Part shown: piece by piece, positions 26,154-35,725 of the stretch
How the letters are laid out: the number at the start of each line of letters is the position of its first letter
How positions within the stretch are numbered: position 1 is the first letter of the stretch
NCBI GenBank assembly: GCA_017429945.1
Contig: JAFRNY010000029.1
Location: 1-52,715, forward strand
Length of the DNA stretch: 52,715 nt
Reading direction: 5' to 3'
DNA from: Bacteroidaceae bacterium
GTDB lineage: Bacteria > Bacteroidota > Bacteroidia > Bacteroidales > Bacteroidaceae
Position numbers and translations under genes: made by a program
The notes under the pieces: generated by a model
Database searches by the model: none
The model's input: only the letters and a program-made list of their open reading frames with translations
What the model was told of the DNA's origin: nothing

Positions 26154-28739
26154 TCATCCGCATCGGCTGGCGCCACAGTTTGTGCAGATGAGACAGCCTT
26201 CCTGATAGACAAGAGTCTCCTGGCCACAGTTGGGGCAAACCTGCCCCTTGGCAGCCGTGCCGTCCTGAATATACTTCTTCAGTGCACGCTCCACGCCGTT
26301 CTTCCACGTATTGATAGTTTCATCATTGAGCGAGAGCTGACCGACAAGACGGATGACATGATCGAGAGGCATACGATAACGAAGCACTCCGGAGAGCAAC
26401 TTGGCATAGTTCCAATATTCGGGGTTGAACTTCTCCGATAGACCCTCGACAGTCGTCTTGTAGCCACGCTTGTTCTCGAACTGGAAGTCATAGCGCTTCG
26501 TGCCATCGGGATTAAGCTGCTTGATGATGCGGCCTTTTGTGACGCTCTTTGGCAGCATAATACCCTCCTCATCGTCCTGCAGACCAGTGAAGATCTCATA
26601 GGGATAACCGTTCAAGAGGCCTACGAAAGCCACCCATTTCTCTTTGTTATTCTGGAAACGGACCACATCACAGTCGAGAACATCAGGACGCTTCTCCACG
26701 ACCTCGGGCGGGCGGCATTCCATGACGGGCTTATCGCCGGTCTCAAGTGCAGGCGTATCGGGTTGTTCACCCTCGCCCTTCTTCTCCTTCTTCTTGCTGA
26801 CGCTGATCATTACGCCGCTGCGCGAACCGTCGCGATAGATGGTGCAGCCTTTGCAACCACTGCGCCAAGCTTCCATATAGAGGTCGTTGACGAGTTGCTC
26901 ATCGACATTATTAGGCAGGTTCACGGTTACGCTGATGCTGTGGTCCACCCATTTCTGGATAGCACCCTGCATGCGCACCTTCATCAGCCAATCGACATCG
27001 TTGGCAGTAGCTTTATAGTAAGGGGATTTCTCTACAAGCTCGTCTATCTCCTCCTGAGTGTAGCGACGCTCGGTATCAAGGCCCTGCACTTTCATCCAAG
27101 TGAGGAACTTATGGTGATAGACGATGTACTCCTCGAAAGCATCACCTGTCTCATCGACGAAGTCCACATGCACTTCGGGATCATTGGGGTTGACCTTACG
27201 ACGACGCTTATACACGGGCATGAACACGGGCTCTATACCCGAGGTCGTCTGCGTCATAAGCGACGTGGTACCCGTAGGTGCTATGGTCAGGCAGGCCACA
27301 TTGCGACGGCCATACTTCACCATATCCTCATAGAGCTTCGGGTCGGCAGCCTTGATGCGCTGTATGAAGGGGTTGTTCTCCTCGCGCTTAGCATCGAATA
27401 TCTCGAAGGCGCCGCGCTCACGAGCCATCTCCACGCTGCTGGCGTAGGCGCTCAGGCATACGGTCTTCTGAACTTCGACGGCGAAGTCCGTTGCTTCCTG
27501 CGTGCCATAGCGCAGACCCAGAGCGGCGAGCATATCGCCCTCGGCGGTGATGCCGACGCCCGTACGGCGACCCATGGAGCTCTTACGCTGAATCTTCTTC
27601 CAGAGATTGCGCTCTGCAAATTTCACCTCTTCGCTCTGCGGGTCAGATTCTATTTTCTTAAGTATAAGCTCTATCTTCTCAAGTTCCAGGTCGATGATGT
27701 CGTCCATGATGCGCTGTGCCTTACGCACATGCTCGCGGAAGAGATCAAAGTTAAACTTGGCAGCGCTCGTGAAGGGGTTATCTACATACTCATAGAGATT
27801 CACAGCCAGCAGACGGCAGGAGTCATAGGGGCAGAGAGGTATCTCACCACACGGGTTGGTTGACACCGTGCGGAAGCCCAGGTCGGCATAGCAGTCGGGC
27901 ACGCTCTCGCGCAGGATGGTGTCCCAGAAGAGCACGCCAGGCTCGGCGCTCTTCCACGCATTGTGCACAATCTTCCTCCACAGCGCGCTGGCATCAATCT
28001 CCTTCTTGACCATCGGGTCGGCACTGTCGATCGGGAACTGCTGGGTATAGGGCTTGCCATCAGCTGCTGCCTGCATAAAGGCATCGTCGATCTTCACGCT
28101 GACATTGGCGCCTGTGACCTTGCCCTCGGTCATCTTAGCATCGATGAAAGCCTCGGCATCGGGGTGCTTGATCGAAACGCTGAGCATCAGCGCGCCGCGC
28201 CGACCATCCTGAGCCACCTCACGCGTGCTATTGCTGTAGCGCTCCATGAAAGGTACGAGACCGGTGCTGGTCAGAGCTGAATTCTTAACCGGCGAACCGG
28301 CAGGACGCAGATGCGAGAGGTCATGACCAACGCCGCCGCGACGTTTCATCAGCTGCACCTGTTCCTCGTCGATACGGATGATGGCACCGTAAGAGTCGCT
28401 GTTGCCATCGAGACCTACCACAAAGCAGTTGGAGAGCGACGCCACCTGGAAGTGGTTGCCAATGCCCGTCATGGGAGAGCCGGCGGGAATGATGTAGCGG
28501 AAGTGATCCAGGAGGTCAAAGATCTCCTGCGCCGTCATCGGGTTATTGTACTTCTTCTCAATGCGGGCCACTTCATTAGCGATGCGCCAGTGCATATCCG
28601 CCGGACTCTTTTCGAAGATATTGCCGAAGGAGTCCTTCATCGCATACTTGTTGACCCATACGCGGGCTGCCAGTTCGTCACCCGCAAAATAGTCTAATGA
28701 AGCCGCGAAGGCTTCGTCATAAGTATAAGTCTGTTCCAC
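26154..28739 (-). CDS. nrdJ: Class II (adenosylcobalamin-dependent) ribonucleotide reductase
   Basis: An 861-residue cytosolic enzyme reducing ribonucleotides to deoxyribonucleotides using a B12-derived radical. Class II features: SNC with Cys105 (redox cysteine), NPCGEIPL with Cys297 and Glu299 (active site), the phosphate-binding APTGTTSLM segment and the following SGIEPVF. The C-terminus has a zinc-ribbon-like CPNCG...CTNCG with a final CG, typical of the long NrdJ form. A TTTG-N19-TAGCTTTG promoter lies ~60 nt upstream. The four-helix-bundle gene and folB follow on the same strand within 40 bp, so they may ride on this transcript. No cobalamin riboswitch was recognised in the short leader. 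Confidence 0.95.
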   Translation of the reverse strand: MEQTYTYDEAFAASLDYFAGDELAARVWVNKYAMKDSFGNIFEKSPADMHWRIANEVARIEKKYNNPMTAQEIFDLLDHFRYIIPAGSPMTGIGNHFQVASLSNCFVVGLDGNSDSYGAIIRIDEEQVQLMKRRGGVGHDLSHLRPAGSPVKNSALTSTGLVPFMERYSNSTREVAQDGRRGALMLSVSIKHPDAEAFIDAKMTEGKVTGANVSVKIDDAFMQAAADGKPYTQQFPIDSADPMVKKEIDASALWRKIVHNAWKSAEPGVLFWDTILRESVPDCYADLGFRTVSTNPCGEIPLCPYDSCRLLAVNLYEYVDNPFTSAAKFNFDLFREHVRKAQRIMDDIIDLELEKIELILKKIESDPQSEEVKFAERNLWKKIQRKSSMGRRTGVGITAEGDMLAALGLRYGTQEATDFAVEVQKTVCLSAYASSVEMARERGAFEIFDAKREENNPFIQRIKAADPKLYEDMVKYGRRNVACLTIAPTGTTSLMTQTTSGIEPVFMPVYKRRRKVNPNDPEVHVDFVDETGDAFEEYIVYHHKFLTWMKVQGLDTERRYTQEEIDELVEKSPYYKATANDVDWLMKVRMQGAIQKWVDHSISVTVNLPNNVDEQLVNDLYMEAWRSGCKGCTIYRDGSRSGVMISVSKKKEKKGEGEQPDTPALETGDKPVMECRPPEVVEKRPDVLDCDVVRFQNNKEKWVAFVGLLNGYPYEIFTGLQDDEEGIMLPKSVTKGRIIKQLNPDGTKRYDFQFENKRGYKTTVEGLSEKFNPEYWNYAKLLSGVLRYRMPLDHVIRLVGQLSLNDETINTWKNGVERALKKYIQDGTAAKGQVCPNCGQETLVYQEGCLICTNCGASRCG

Positions 28740-28798
28740 AATAATATAGGGTAAAAGTGAATTGTAAGTTGTCCTGTATTAAAAACCAAATGGCGGTG

Positions 28799-28829
28799 CA
28801 AAGCTACAAAACTTTTCCCTTTTGGCAAA
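28799..28829 (-). promoter_or_regulatory. Bacteroidota sigma-A promoter of nrdJ
   Basis: On the - strand, TTTG (complement of 28826-28829), a 19-nt spacer, then TAGCTTTG (complement of 28799-28806). This is an exact consensus match about 60 nt before the nrdJ ATG. Confidence 0.75.
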
Positions 28830-28931
28830 CTTCTTATACAATTATTTTTGAAAAAATTTCTATTTTACCAATAACACTAATAAGCAGTAGCGTATAAGCA
28901 AAGAAAAAGGCTTGCCGAAGCAAGCCTGCAA

Positions 28932-31900
28932 TCAACTATTTACCAATAGTTTACGCCCTGCAACAATATTTACTCCATTCTGAAGTCCAGAACGAAGGCG
29001 GCCGTCTAAACCATAGATACGTCCCAGCTTCGTTTCCCTTTTTAATGATTTGACATTTGTTGCAAGTTCAAAAGCCTCAACACTTTCGTAGAATCCTATG
29101 GTCTTTATCACACTGACACCTGATATGCTTGTAAGGCCGAATATTGTGCGCCCTTGGCACACAGAGAAGCGCTCGCCTTTATTGTTGCCGTCGAGCGAAC
29201 TGCGAGTCATATCCCAAGCAATGATAACATCGCCGTCGGAGGCCACCTTCACCGTCGTAGGCGCCACCTGCGAACCCCTATTGACGCCATTGAGCCACCA
29301 CAGATAGCTCGCGCCGCTGGCACGCGAAAGCCCGGAGCCTTTCACTATAAGGTACTTCTGCGAAGCATTGATAAGGTAGTCACGCTGCTGCCAGTCGAGC
29401 GTCAAGGCTACATTATTGCTTCCGGAGGCGTGCACGGTGAGCGTGTTGGCGTCATCGTCATAGCTTATATTGCCCTGACTGACGCGGGCTGCATCACCTG
29501 TTACCCAGTCGCGTGCATGAAAGACGTAGCTATGGTCGTCGTAGCCTTTGACGAGGCGCACGTAGTAAAGGCCGGGGATGAGGGTCGTTGCAGAGGCTGT
29601 CAACCTGAAAGTGACTTCACTCTTGACACTGCCGTCGGCATTGCGCATCAGTTCTGCCGGTATAGGCACTTCGAGGTTATAGAAACCACGAGCATCCTGT
29701 CCTTTGTAAGATGCAGCCACGGTGATGTCGGCTATCTGCTTGCCGTCGATGCTTACGTAGCCGCGCCGCCCTTTGTCGGCAGTCGTCAGACGCAGCATTA
29801 TGGCCAAGCCGTCCGTCAGGCCCTCGGTGTTCTGCAACACATATTGAATGTAACCGTTGGCGCGGGCGTCACGGTATGTCTCGCCATTGTAGCTGCCCAC
29901 GCTGGAGTCACTGCTGTACTTATACTGATGCCCCGCCTCGCTCTGCTGCTCACCCGTAGCCACGAAATCGAGCGTGCGGGCATTCAGCGCGGCAGCCTCA
30001 GCATCGGCGCGCCCCATATTGCTCTGCTCATAAGCCTCCTTCGTGGCCTGATACCAGTAGCAAGCATAGCGCGCATGGTGAATGCCGAAGAATGGCTCCA
30101 AAGTCAGGTGCTTCCAATTGCCCTTCGACTGCTCACTCGAGGCATCTATGGTGAAGTGCAGCCGACCGAGGTCGGTGGGGGTGATACGGTCGAGCACCTC
30201 ACTACGCTCACCTATCAGCAGAGGTGCCGAACTGAGGTCCTTAACGCTGGCACGACTGCCAGGAGCGTGATCCATGCGTCCCTCACCGGCATATTCATTC
30301 TGCAGCACCTCATATTCCAGCCCAGTCTGCGCAGCCTCATCGACTGAGGCTGCCGTGGTCTTGGCAGCCAGCAGCACGGGACCGAACTTAAATGCAATAT
30401 AGTCGGAGCAGCCCGGACACTCCTCCACGCGCAGAGCCATAGGCAACCACACCGTGATGCGATCGCCCACTTGCCACGTCCGGCTAAGCGTCACATACGA
30501 GGCCGTGCCCTCGCTGACCGAAGCGTTGACGGCGGTCCCGTTGACCATCACGGCATATTCCTTACCGGCCCATGCCGGATGACGCACACATATATTATAT
30601 GTGCCCGCGCGAGTGACGGTGAGCTCTGTCACGGCTGTCTGCGGCGTAGGGATATTGCTGCGGGAGGGATCGACGTAAGGGAACTTGGTCTCTTGGCGCA
30701 GACCAAAGGCCGAGTTGTTGAGCTCGCTGGGCACAAAGAGGTTGACGTAGAGAGTCGACTGTCCGTCGTGGGTGTAGATGAAATGACCGTACTTGACGTG
30801 ATTCTCCATACCCGTGCCCACGCAGCACCACATAGCCTGATTCACCTGAGAATAAATACGGTAACCCTGCGGCCGCAGCGTGGTGAAATAGACATAGCCG
30901 CCAGTCTGAGGGTCGCGTGTCGATAGTATATGGTTGAGCATCGTGCTCTCATAGAAATCGGCGTAGCGGGCGTCGTGGTCGTCGTCGAAGAGCAGCTCCG
31001 AGAGCTTCAGCATATTATTTGAGTTGCACGACTCCGGACCGTCGAGATCGTTGATATAGCGCTGGCCATTGGCCACATCAAAGAAGTGCTCCGAGGTGGA
31101 GTTGCCGCCTATACATACTGTGCGGTGCTGCGCCACATCGTCCCAGAAGTTGAGGACCGCGGTGCGATAGGTCGTAAGGTCCGTTGCGGCCTTGCCCTTC
31201 ACATATTGCTTCCATACACGCTCGAAACCTATAAACTTCGGCACCTGCGTGTTGGCGTGCTGATTGTCGAGGAAATGGCTGTTGTAGGGCGAGCCCTGCA
31301 TGCCTTTTATCTCATGCTGATGGCTGTAGCGCACGGCTGCATCGAGGTATTTCATCTCGCCAAAAATCTTGAAAGCATCGGCAAGCACCTCATTCATTCC
31401 GCCATGCTCCCAACCCAGAACGGTCTGCAGGTCAGCTTCCGACAGATTGGACACTACGTCCACAGCCCAGTCTGCCAGCCCGCGGTAGAGTTCTTTAGCC
31501 ACCTCGCTACCTGTGTAGATATAAGCATCGCGCAAGCCTGCAAGCACCTTATGCTCACAATAGAACGGCACCCAACCGCCGTACCTGCGGAACTGCGTAA
31601 GGTCGTTGGCATAGAGGCCCGTCCACACTTGGTTTATAGGCTGCCCGCCTATGAAACCGCGCAGGCCGTGCGTATCTGCAGCGTAGGCATCTTGACAGTC
31701 CTTGAGCACACCGAGACAATAGTCCAGACGCTCTTTCAGGGTCTTCCGCAGCTGAGCGTCGCTCACCGAGGCATACGAGAGAGCGAGCGCCGTGAGGTAA
31801 TGACCTCCGACGTGCCCTTCGAGGCTCCAGTCCGGGAGTCCCCAGTTAGAGAACGATGGGTGAACGACATCCCAACCAGCATACTTACTGCCGCTGCGCG

Positions 31901-32108
31901 CGAGCAGTCCGGCCTGACGGATGAAAGGCGTAAGCAACCTGTCGGCATCGTATTCGAGCAACAGCTGCGCATTGCCATCCTGGGCTTCCTTCAGAGGGCC
32001 GTCGAGCAGTGTCACCTCTGAGAGGTCAAAATGTTGGGGATACAATTCGCTCTGCGCCACAGCATTCGTGGCCAGCAGCATCATCATTCCAAGAACTATC
32101 TTTTTCAT
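28932..32108 (-). CDS. GH127 beta-L-arabinofuranosidase-like enzyme (DUF1680), secreted
   Basis: A 1058-residue exported protein (signal ends near AVAQ). The (alpha/alpha)6 catalytic domain spans about 24-640. The GH127 zinc/nucleophile set is visible: Glu359 and Cys361 in GPESCNSNN, and the Cys428-Cys429 pair in MWCCVGTGMENH, matching the ExC and CC pattern of the Bifidobacterium enzyme HypBA1, where the first Cys of the pair is the nucleophile. A GGNSTSEHF segment supplies the likely acid/base Glu. C-terminal beta domains follow, and the tail IYGLDGRLRSGLQNGVNIVAGRKLLVNS is sorting-like. It releases beta-L-arabinofuranose from plant glycoproteins or pectin side chains (family knowledge). 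The ATG at 32108 gives the signal peptide; the frame is open upstream only through 8-bp repeats. Confidence 0.92.
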   Translation of the reverse strand: MKKIVLGMMMLLATNAVAQSELYPQHFDLSEVTLLDGPLKEAQDGNAQLLLEYDADRLLTPFIRQAGLLARSGSKYAGWDVVHPSFSNWGLPDWSLEGHVGGHYLTALALSYASVSDAQLRKTLKERLDYCLGVLKDCQDAYAADTHGLRGFIGGQPINQVWTGLYANDLTQFRRYGGWVPFYCEHKVLAGLRDAYIYTGSEVAKELYRGLADWAVDVVSNLSEADLQTVLGWEHGGMNEVLADAFKIFGEMKYLDAAVRYSHQHEIKGMQGSPYNSHFLDNQHANTQVPKFIGFERVWKQYVKGKAATDLTTYRTAVLNFWDDVAQHRTVCIGGNSTSEHFFDVANGQRYINDLDGPESCNSNNMLKLSELLFDDDHDARYADFYESTMLNHILSTRDPQTGGYVYFTTLRPQGYRIYSQVNQAMWCCVGTGMENHVKYGHFIYTHDGQSTLYVNLFVPSELNNSAFGLRQETKFPYVDPSRSNIPTPQTAVTELTVTRAGTYNICVRHPAWAGKEYAVMVNGTAVNASVSEGTASYVTLSRTWQVGDRITVWLPMALRVEECPGCSDYIAFKFGPVLLAAKTTAASVDEAAQTGLEYEVLQNEYAGEGRMDHAPGSRASVKDLSSAPLLIGERSEVLDRITPTDLGRLHFTIDASSEQSKGNWKHLTLEPFFGIHHARYACYWYQATKEAYEQSNMGRADAEAAALNARTLDFVATGEQQSEAGHQYKYSSDSSVGSYNGETYRDARANGYIQYVLQNTEGLTDGLAIMLRLTTADKGRRGYVSIDGKQIADITVAASYKGQDARGFYNLEVPIPAELMRNADGSVKSEVTFRLTASATTLIPGLYYVRLVKGYDDHSYVFHARDWVTGDAARVSQGNISYDDDANTLTVHASGSNNVALTLDWQQRDYLINASQKYLIVKGSGLSRASGASYLWWLNGVNRGSQVAPTTVKVASDGDVIIAWDMTRSSLDGNNKGERFSVCQGRTIFGLTSISGVSVIKTIGFYESVEAFELATNVKSLKRETKLGRIYGLDGRLRSGLQNGVNIVAGRKLLVNS

Positions 32109-32123
32109 TTGTAAATGGTTGGT

Positions 32124-32250
32124 GAGTTGACGAGTTGACAAGTTGAGAAGTTGACGAGTTGACAAGTTGACGAGTTGACGAGTTGACAAGTTGACAAGTT
32201 GAGAAGTTGACGAGTTGACAAGTTGACGAGTTGACAAGTTGACGAGTTGA
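32124..32250. repeat. 8-bp tandem array (RAGTTGAC), ~15 copies, upstream of the GH127 gene
   Basis: About fifteen units of GAGTTGAC or AAGTTGAC, each 8 bp. Three units (24 bp) keep frame, so the stretch stays open and would encode QLVNLSTR-type repeats ahead of the true signal peptide. Copy-number changes would alter the leader. Confidence 0.9.
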
Positions 32251-32266
32251 TTCATCATTAGTCATT

Positions 32267-32364
32267 ATTCTTAACTCTTCATTCTTAACTCTTCATTCTT
32301 AACTCTTCATTCTTAACTCTTCATTCTTAACTCTTCATTCTTAACTCTTCATTCTTAACTCTTC
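32267..32364. repeat. 14-bp tandem array, seven copies
   Basis: Seven exact copies of ATTCTTAACTCTTC. Together with the 8-bp array it fills almost all of the 279-bp gap between the GH127 gene and the next gene. No promoter is evident for the GH127 gene. Confidence 0.92.
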
Positions 32365-32387
32365 ATTAAAAATGGCTTCGGCCATTT

Positions 32388-32912
32388 TCACCTGTTCTCC
32401 TCATCCTTATAAGCCGCCACGCCTATGGCGTCCATCACCACGAGAGTGGGGTCATAACCTTCTGGCGTGATGAACATCACGGCGCCGTTTGGCAGCATCC
32501 ATTGGTAGCCGCGCTCCGTCTCGTCGAAGACTTGTCCGTAGCGGACATTCAAAGAATCGAGATAAGAGTTGAGATCTACGTGCTTGGGCTGCACCATCAG
32601 GCGATAGACGGTGCGCGTGTGCTTGGTGTAGCTTGCCTGCACGTAGCACGACTGCCCGCACACGGTGCCTTTAAAAATATACGCCTTTTCGTTCCCTAAG
32701 CGCTTCGAGAGCGTGAAGCCGCGTTTCTGCATAACGGCCGCAAACTCATAGATATCGCCTTTCACCTCTATGCCCTCGAAAAGTATATGTTCAGTACTCG
32801 TTGCCTGAGCGGCCACGCTATCAGCCGGCGCTGCAGCGCCTTCGGTTTGCTCCTGCGCCCAAGTAGTGGCGCAAGCGAATGCCATAAGTAGTGTAAGAAA
32901 TAACTGTCGCAT
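32388..32912 (-). CDS. Small exported protein of unknown function
   Basis: A 174-residue protein with a signal peptide (MRQLFLTLLMAFACATTWAQ). The ATG at 32912 is preferred over one 24 bp upstream because it starts this signal. After an acidic, alanine-rich spacer (EQTEGAAAPADSVAAQATS), the remainder is a compact domain (FEGIEVKGDIYEFAAVMQKRGF...YIFKGTVCGQSCYVQASYTKHTRTVYRLMV...LNSYLDSLNVRYG) of a type I do not assign to a named family. It is probably periplasmic. A TATCTTTG box (complement of 32959-32966) lies about 50 nt upstream. It is separated from dnaA by 120 bp. Confidence 0.75.
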   Translation of the reverse strand: MRQLFLTLLMAFACATTWAQEQTEGAAAPADSVAAQATSTEHILFEGIEVKGDIYEFAAVMQKRGFTLSKRLGNEKAYIFKGTVCGQSCYVQASYTKHTRTVYRLMVQPKHVDLNSYLDSLNVRYGQVFDETERGYQWMLPNGAVMFITPEGYDPTLVVMDAIGVAAYKDEENR

Positions 32913-33032
32913 AATCGTAAGAGTGTTTGTTATCACGAATTAATCCAATTCTCTGCTGCAAAGATAGTAATTCTAAATAAAACACAGCACAGGAATAGCG
33001 CTTTTTTTCGTTGCTACAAACAAAAAAAAGGC

Positions 33033-34442
33033 TTACTGCATGAGTAAGCCTTCGAGTTCTTCAATGCGCTCGCGGAAAGAGTCATCAGCCTGCAGGCGCT
33101 GCGACACAGCCTGACAAGAGTGGAGCACCGTGGCGTGGCCACGTTTCCCTACGAAAGCGCCTATCTTTGTGGTGCTCAGTCGCGTATGCTGCTGTGCCAG
33201 ATACATGACAACCTGACGGGCCAGCACCACGGGCGCCTTGCGCGTCGACGAGAGCACATCCTCGCGGTCGATACTGAAATAGTGGCACGTGCGGGTGAGG
33301 ATGTCCTCAAGGCTGAGCGTAGCATGCTGACGGCTTATACCTACCGTACGACTTATCACGCGCTCGGCCAAACCGAGGTCTATCTCGCAGTTGTTCACCA
33401 CGCTGTAGGCCATCAACGAAGTCAAAACGCCCTCAAGGTCACGGATGCTCTTATCTACCGTAGCTGCGATATAATCAATGACGGGTGTAGACACCTTCAG
33501 GCCATCCCTGCGGATCTTGTAGCACAGGATGTCGCGGCGCAGCGACTGCGTAGGCTGCTCCAGCTCGGCCAGCAGACCCCACTTGAAGCGCGTAAGCAGG
33601 CGCTCTTCCATGCCTTCGAGGGCCACCGGCGGACGGTCGGACGTCAGTATGAGCTGTTTGCCGTTCTGGTGCAGGTGGTTGAAGATATGGAAGAAGGTGT
33701 TCTGCGTCTTCTGCAACGAGGCAAATTCCTGGACGTCATCGATAATCAGGACGTCGATGCTCTGGTAGAAAGCAATAAAGTCGTTGACGGTGTTGTGGCG
33801 CACGCTGTCGGTGTACTGCACCTGGAAGAGGTGGGCCGAGACATAGAGCACGCGCAGCTCGGGGTGCAACTCCTTCACGCGCAAGCCGATGGCATTCACA
33901 AGATGAGTCTTGCCAACACCCGAACCGCCGTAGATAAACAGCGGATTGAAGGTGGCCTGATGGGGGTTCTGCGCAATAGCCAGACCCACCGTGCGCGGCA
34001 GTTTGTTGCTCTCGCCCTCGACGAAGTTGTCGAAGGTGTACTCCGGCTTGAGCTGCGAATCGAGGTGCTGCAAGGCACGCGGACTGGCGTTGACGCCTTC
34101 GCGACGCATCACAGGCGACGTGCTGGTGGAGCGTTCGGTGCCCTCCTCGCGCGTACTTAAATTATTTATAGCATCCACTTTCACCTCATAGCGCAGGCGC
34201 ACACCCTGGCCGTACTGATGCTGCAGCACAGCGCGCAGGAGCTTCAGATAGTGCTCCTCGATATACTCACGAATGAAGGGACTGGGCACCGACAACGTCA
34301 GCATCTGCCCGTCCTCGTCGTAACCGACGAAGCCTACGGGCGCAAACCACGTGTCGTACTGCTCACGGCTGATATTGCTAGATATCATCCGCAGGCAGTG
34401 CTCCCAACGTGGGTCTGTAGCTGGTGTTGTTTGGCTTTTCAT
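33033..34442 (-). CDS. dnaA: Chromosomal replication initiator protein DnaA
   Basis: A 469-residue initiator that binds DnaA boxes and opens the origin. Domain I (about 10-80) is followed by a short linker (95-125), the AAA+ domain with Walker A GGSGVGKTHL (172-181) and Walker B LIIDDVQEF (232-240), and the C-terminal DNA-binding helix-turn-helix with the DnaA signature (GKRGHATVLHSCQAV, near 430). Length and motifs are normal. A perfect sigma-A promoter lies ~45 nt upstream. I saw no cluster of TTATCCACA-type boxes in the gaps on either side, so the origin is probably elsewhere; this should be searched computationally. Confidence 0.96.
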   Translation of the reverse strand: MKSQTTPATDPRWEHCLRMISSNISREQYDTWFAPVGFVGYDEDGQMLTLSVPSPFIREYIEEHYLKLLRAVLQHQYGQGVRLRYEVKVDAINNLSTREEGTERSTSTSPVMRREGVNASPRALQHLDSQLKPEYTFDNFVEGESNKLPRTVGLAIAQNPHQATFNPLFIYGGSGVGKTHLVNAIGLRVKELHPELRVLYVSAHLFQVQYTDSVRHNTVNDFIAFYQSIDVLIIDDVQEFASLQKTQNTFFHIFNHLHQNGKQLILTSDRPPVALEGMEERLLTRFKWGLLAELEQPTQSLRRDILCYKIRRDGLKVSTPVIDYIAATVDKSIRDLEGVLTSLMAYSVVNNCEIDLGLAERVISRTVGISRQHATLSLEDILTRTCHYFSIDREDVLSSTRKAPVVLARQVVMYLAQQHTRLSTTKIGAFVGKRGHATVLHSCQAVSQRLQADDSFRERIEELEGLLMQ

Positions 34443-34486
34443 TCTGTTGGTAAAGTGTGCGTCTCGTTAGAGGCGAATTGCGAGTG

Positions 34487-34517
34487 CAAAGTTAAATCAT
34501 TTTTTTTAATCTCCAAA
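34487..34517 (-). promoter_or_regulatory. Bacteroidota sigma-A promoter of dnaA
   Basis: On the - strand, TTTG (complement of 34514-34517), a 19-nt spacer, then TAACTTTG (complement of 34487-34494). Exact consensus, giving a leader of about 40 nt. Confidence 0.75.
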
Positions 34518-34801
34518 ATGAACCGCAAAATATATTCTTACGAAAAGGGGCGCTAACGAGCACGTTTTCAAGCCTTTTTTAATTTCTTCTTATAACGAAC
34601 TCTGCTAAACTATTGCTTATATTAAACCCGCTGAATATTAACAACTTGAGGCGTCAACAGCTGTTGACGCCTCTTTTTTTTCATCTTCGTTAACCGACGA
34701 ATTTTGAATGATTTAACGTTTGCTTTGTAATGACTTGCGAAAAGGCAACCTTATTTGGAATTTTTATTTTTAAGCAAGCGTAAGCTCGGTCCTGTGCGAT
34801 T
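34518..34801. other. Gap between dnaA and the MCE gene
   Basis: No gene is seen. It contains an orphan + strand terminator (34648-34681) and AT-rich sequence. No cluster of DnaA boxes was found by eye. Confidence 0.5.
34648..34681 (+). terminator. Strong palindromic terminator with no + strand gene in front
   Basis: GAGGCGTCAACAG and its perfect complement form a 26-nt palindrome followed by eight T. No + strand gene ends here, so it may close a small RNA started in 34500-34640, or serve the MCE gene on the other strand, where the following sequence is less T-rich. Confidence 0.7.
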
Positions 34802-35725
34802 TTATGGCTGAACTTCTTTTTCCGGCTCAGCGGGCTTGTCTTTCTTTCCGAAGACCGAGAAGTGGACGTAGCGCTTGGGGTGAGCCTTCAGGTCCTCAAC
34901 CAGTTGTGCCGCGCCCGTTGCGGTGCGGTTGAGGTTGCCGTAGAGGGCGGTGTCGTTGAGCAACAGACCTACGTTGTTGTCCTTCGAGTTAAGCCGCTCT
35001 GTCATCTGGTTGACATTGTTCATCGTGCCGTCCACCTTGGCCATAGTGCCCTCGAGGTCCAGGCGGTTGAGCTTCTCGGTCAGGGCCACCACGTTCTGCC
35101 CGGCGGCGTTGAACGTCGACGTCATCTGCGGCACATCCTTCTCCAGCAGCTTATTCAAGTCGCGCGAACTCTGGTCGAGGTTGGCGGTCAGCGTCTCGGC
35201 ATTAGCCAGGATCTTCTTTATGTTTGGATCAGACACCACAGTGTTGAGCGTCGACAGCAGCGTGTCCACCTTGGCCATCGTCTGCTCCAGCTTAGGCATC
35301 ATCTCAGCAGCCTTGGCCATCAAGCCATTGTTTTCAGCCGATGCTATGGTGTCGCCCACTGCATAGCGCTCTACAGGACTGTTGCCCATCAGCAGGTTCA
35401 GCGTGCAACCGCCCAGCATGGCCTCGTCGAGCACAGCCTTGGTGCCCTTAGGCACACGCATACCGTGCTCCACGGAAATCTGAACGATTACGCCCGAGCC
35501 TGGGTGCTCATAGTCATAGCGGATGTCTGAGACTATGCCCACGTTGTAGCCGTCGGCATACACCGGACTCGACTTCGCCAGAGCCTTGGCATTGCTGAAA
35601 TTGATGTAGTACGTGTCCTGCGTAGTGAACAGCTGCACGCCCTGCAGGAACTTAATGGTAAAGAACAGCAGCACCAGCGCTATGATGCCCGTCAGTCCGA
35701 TCTTTGCTTCTCTCGATATCTTCAT
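34802..35725 (-). CDS. MlaD/MCE-family lipid-transport substrate-binding protein
   Basis: A 307-residue protein anchored by one N-terminal helix (about 9-27). The MCE/MlaD domain follows (about 36-115: YYINFSNAKALAKSSPVYADGYNVGIVSDI, GTKAVLDEAMLGGCTLNLLMG). The rest is a long helical, coiled-coil-prone segment (MPKLEQTMAKVDTLLSTLNTVV, ALTEKLNRLDLEGTMAKVDGTMNNV) as in MCE needle proteins. Such proteins carry phospholipids between membranes with an MlaE/MlaF ABC transporter; those partner genes are not in the window. It ends with a charged tail. The amidase gene lies upstream on the same strand, across a 307-bp gap with repeats. Confidence 0.9.
   Translation of the reverse strand: MKISREAKIGLTGIIALVLLFFTIKFLQGVQLFTTQDTYYINFSNAKALAKSSPVYADGYNVGIVSDIRYDYEHPGSGVIVQISVEHGMRVPKGTKAVLDEAMLGGCTLNLLMGNSPVERYAVGDTIASAENNGLMAKAAEMMPKLEQTMAKVDTLLSTLNTVVSDPNIKKILANAETLTANLDQSSRDLNKLLEKDVPQMTSTFNAAGQNVVALTEKLNRLDLEGTMAKVDGTMNNVNQMTERLNSKDNNVGLLLNDTALYGNLNRTATGAAQLVEDLKAHPKRYVHFSVFGKKDKPAEPEKEVQP

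Noticed and set aside
32109-32258. Longer N-terminus for the GH127 protein
   Set aside because: Encoded only by the 8-bp array; the signal peptide begins at 32108.
34443-34801. Replication origin beside dnaA
   Set aside because: No cluster of TTATCCACA-type boxes was found by eye in this gap or in 32913-33032; a computed box search and GC skew would decide.
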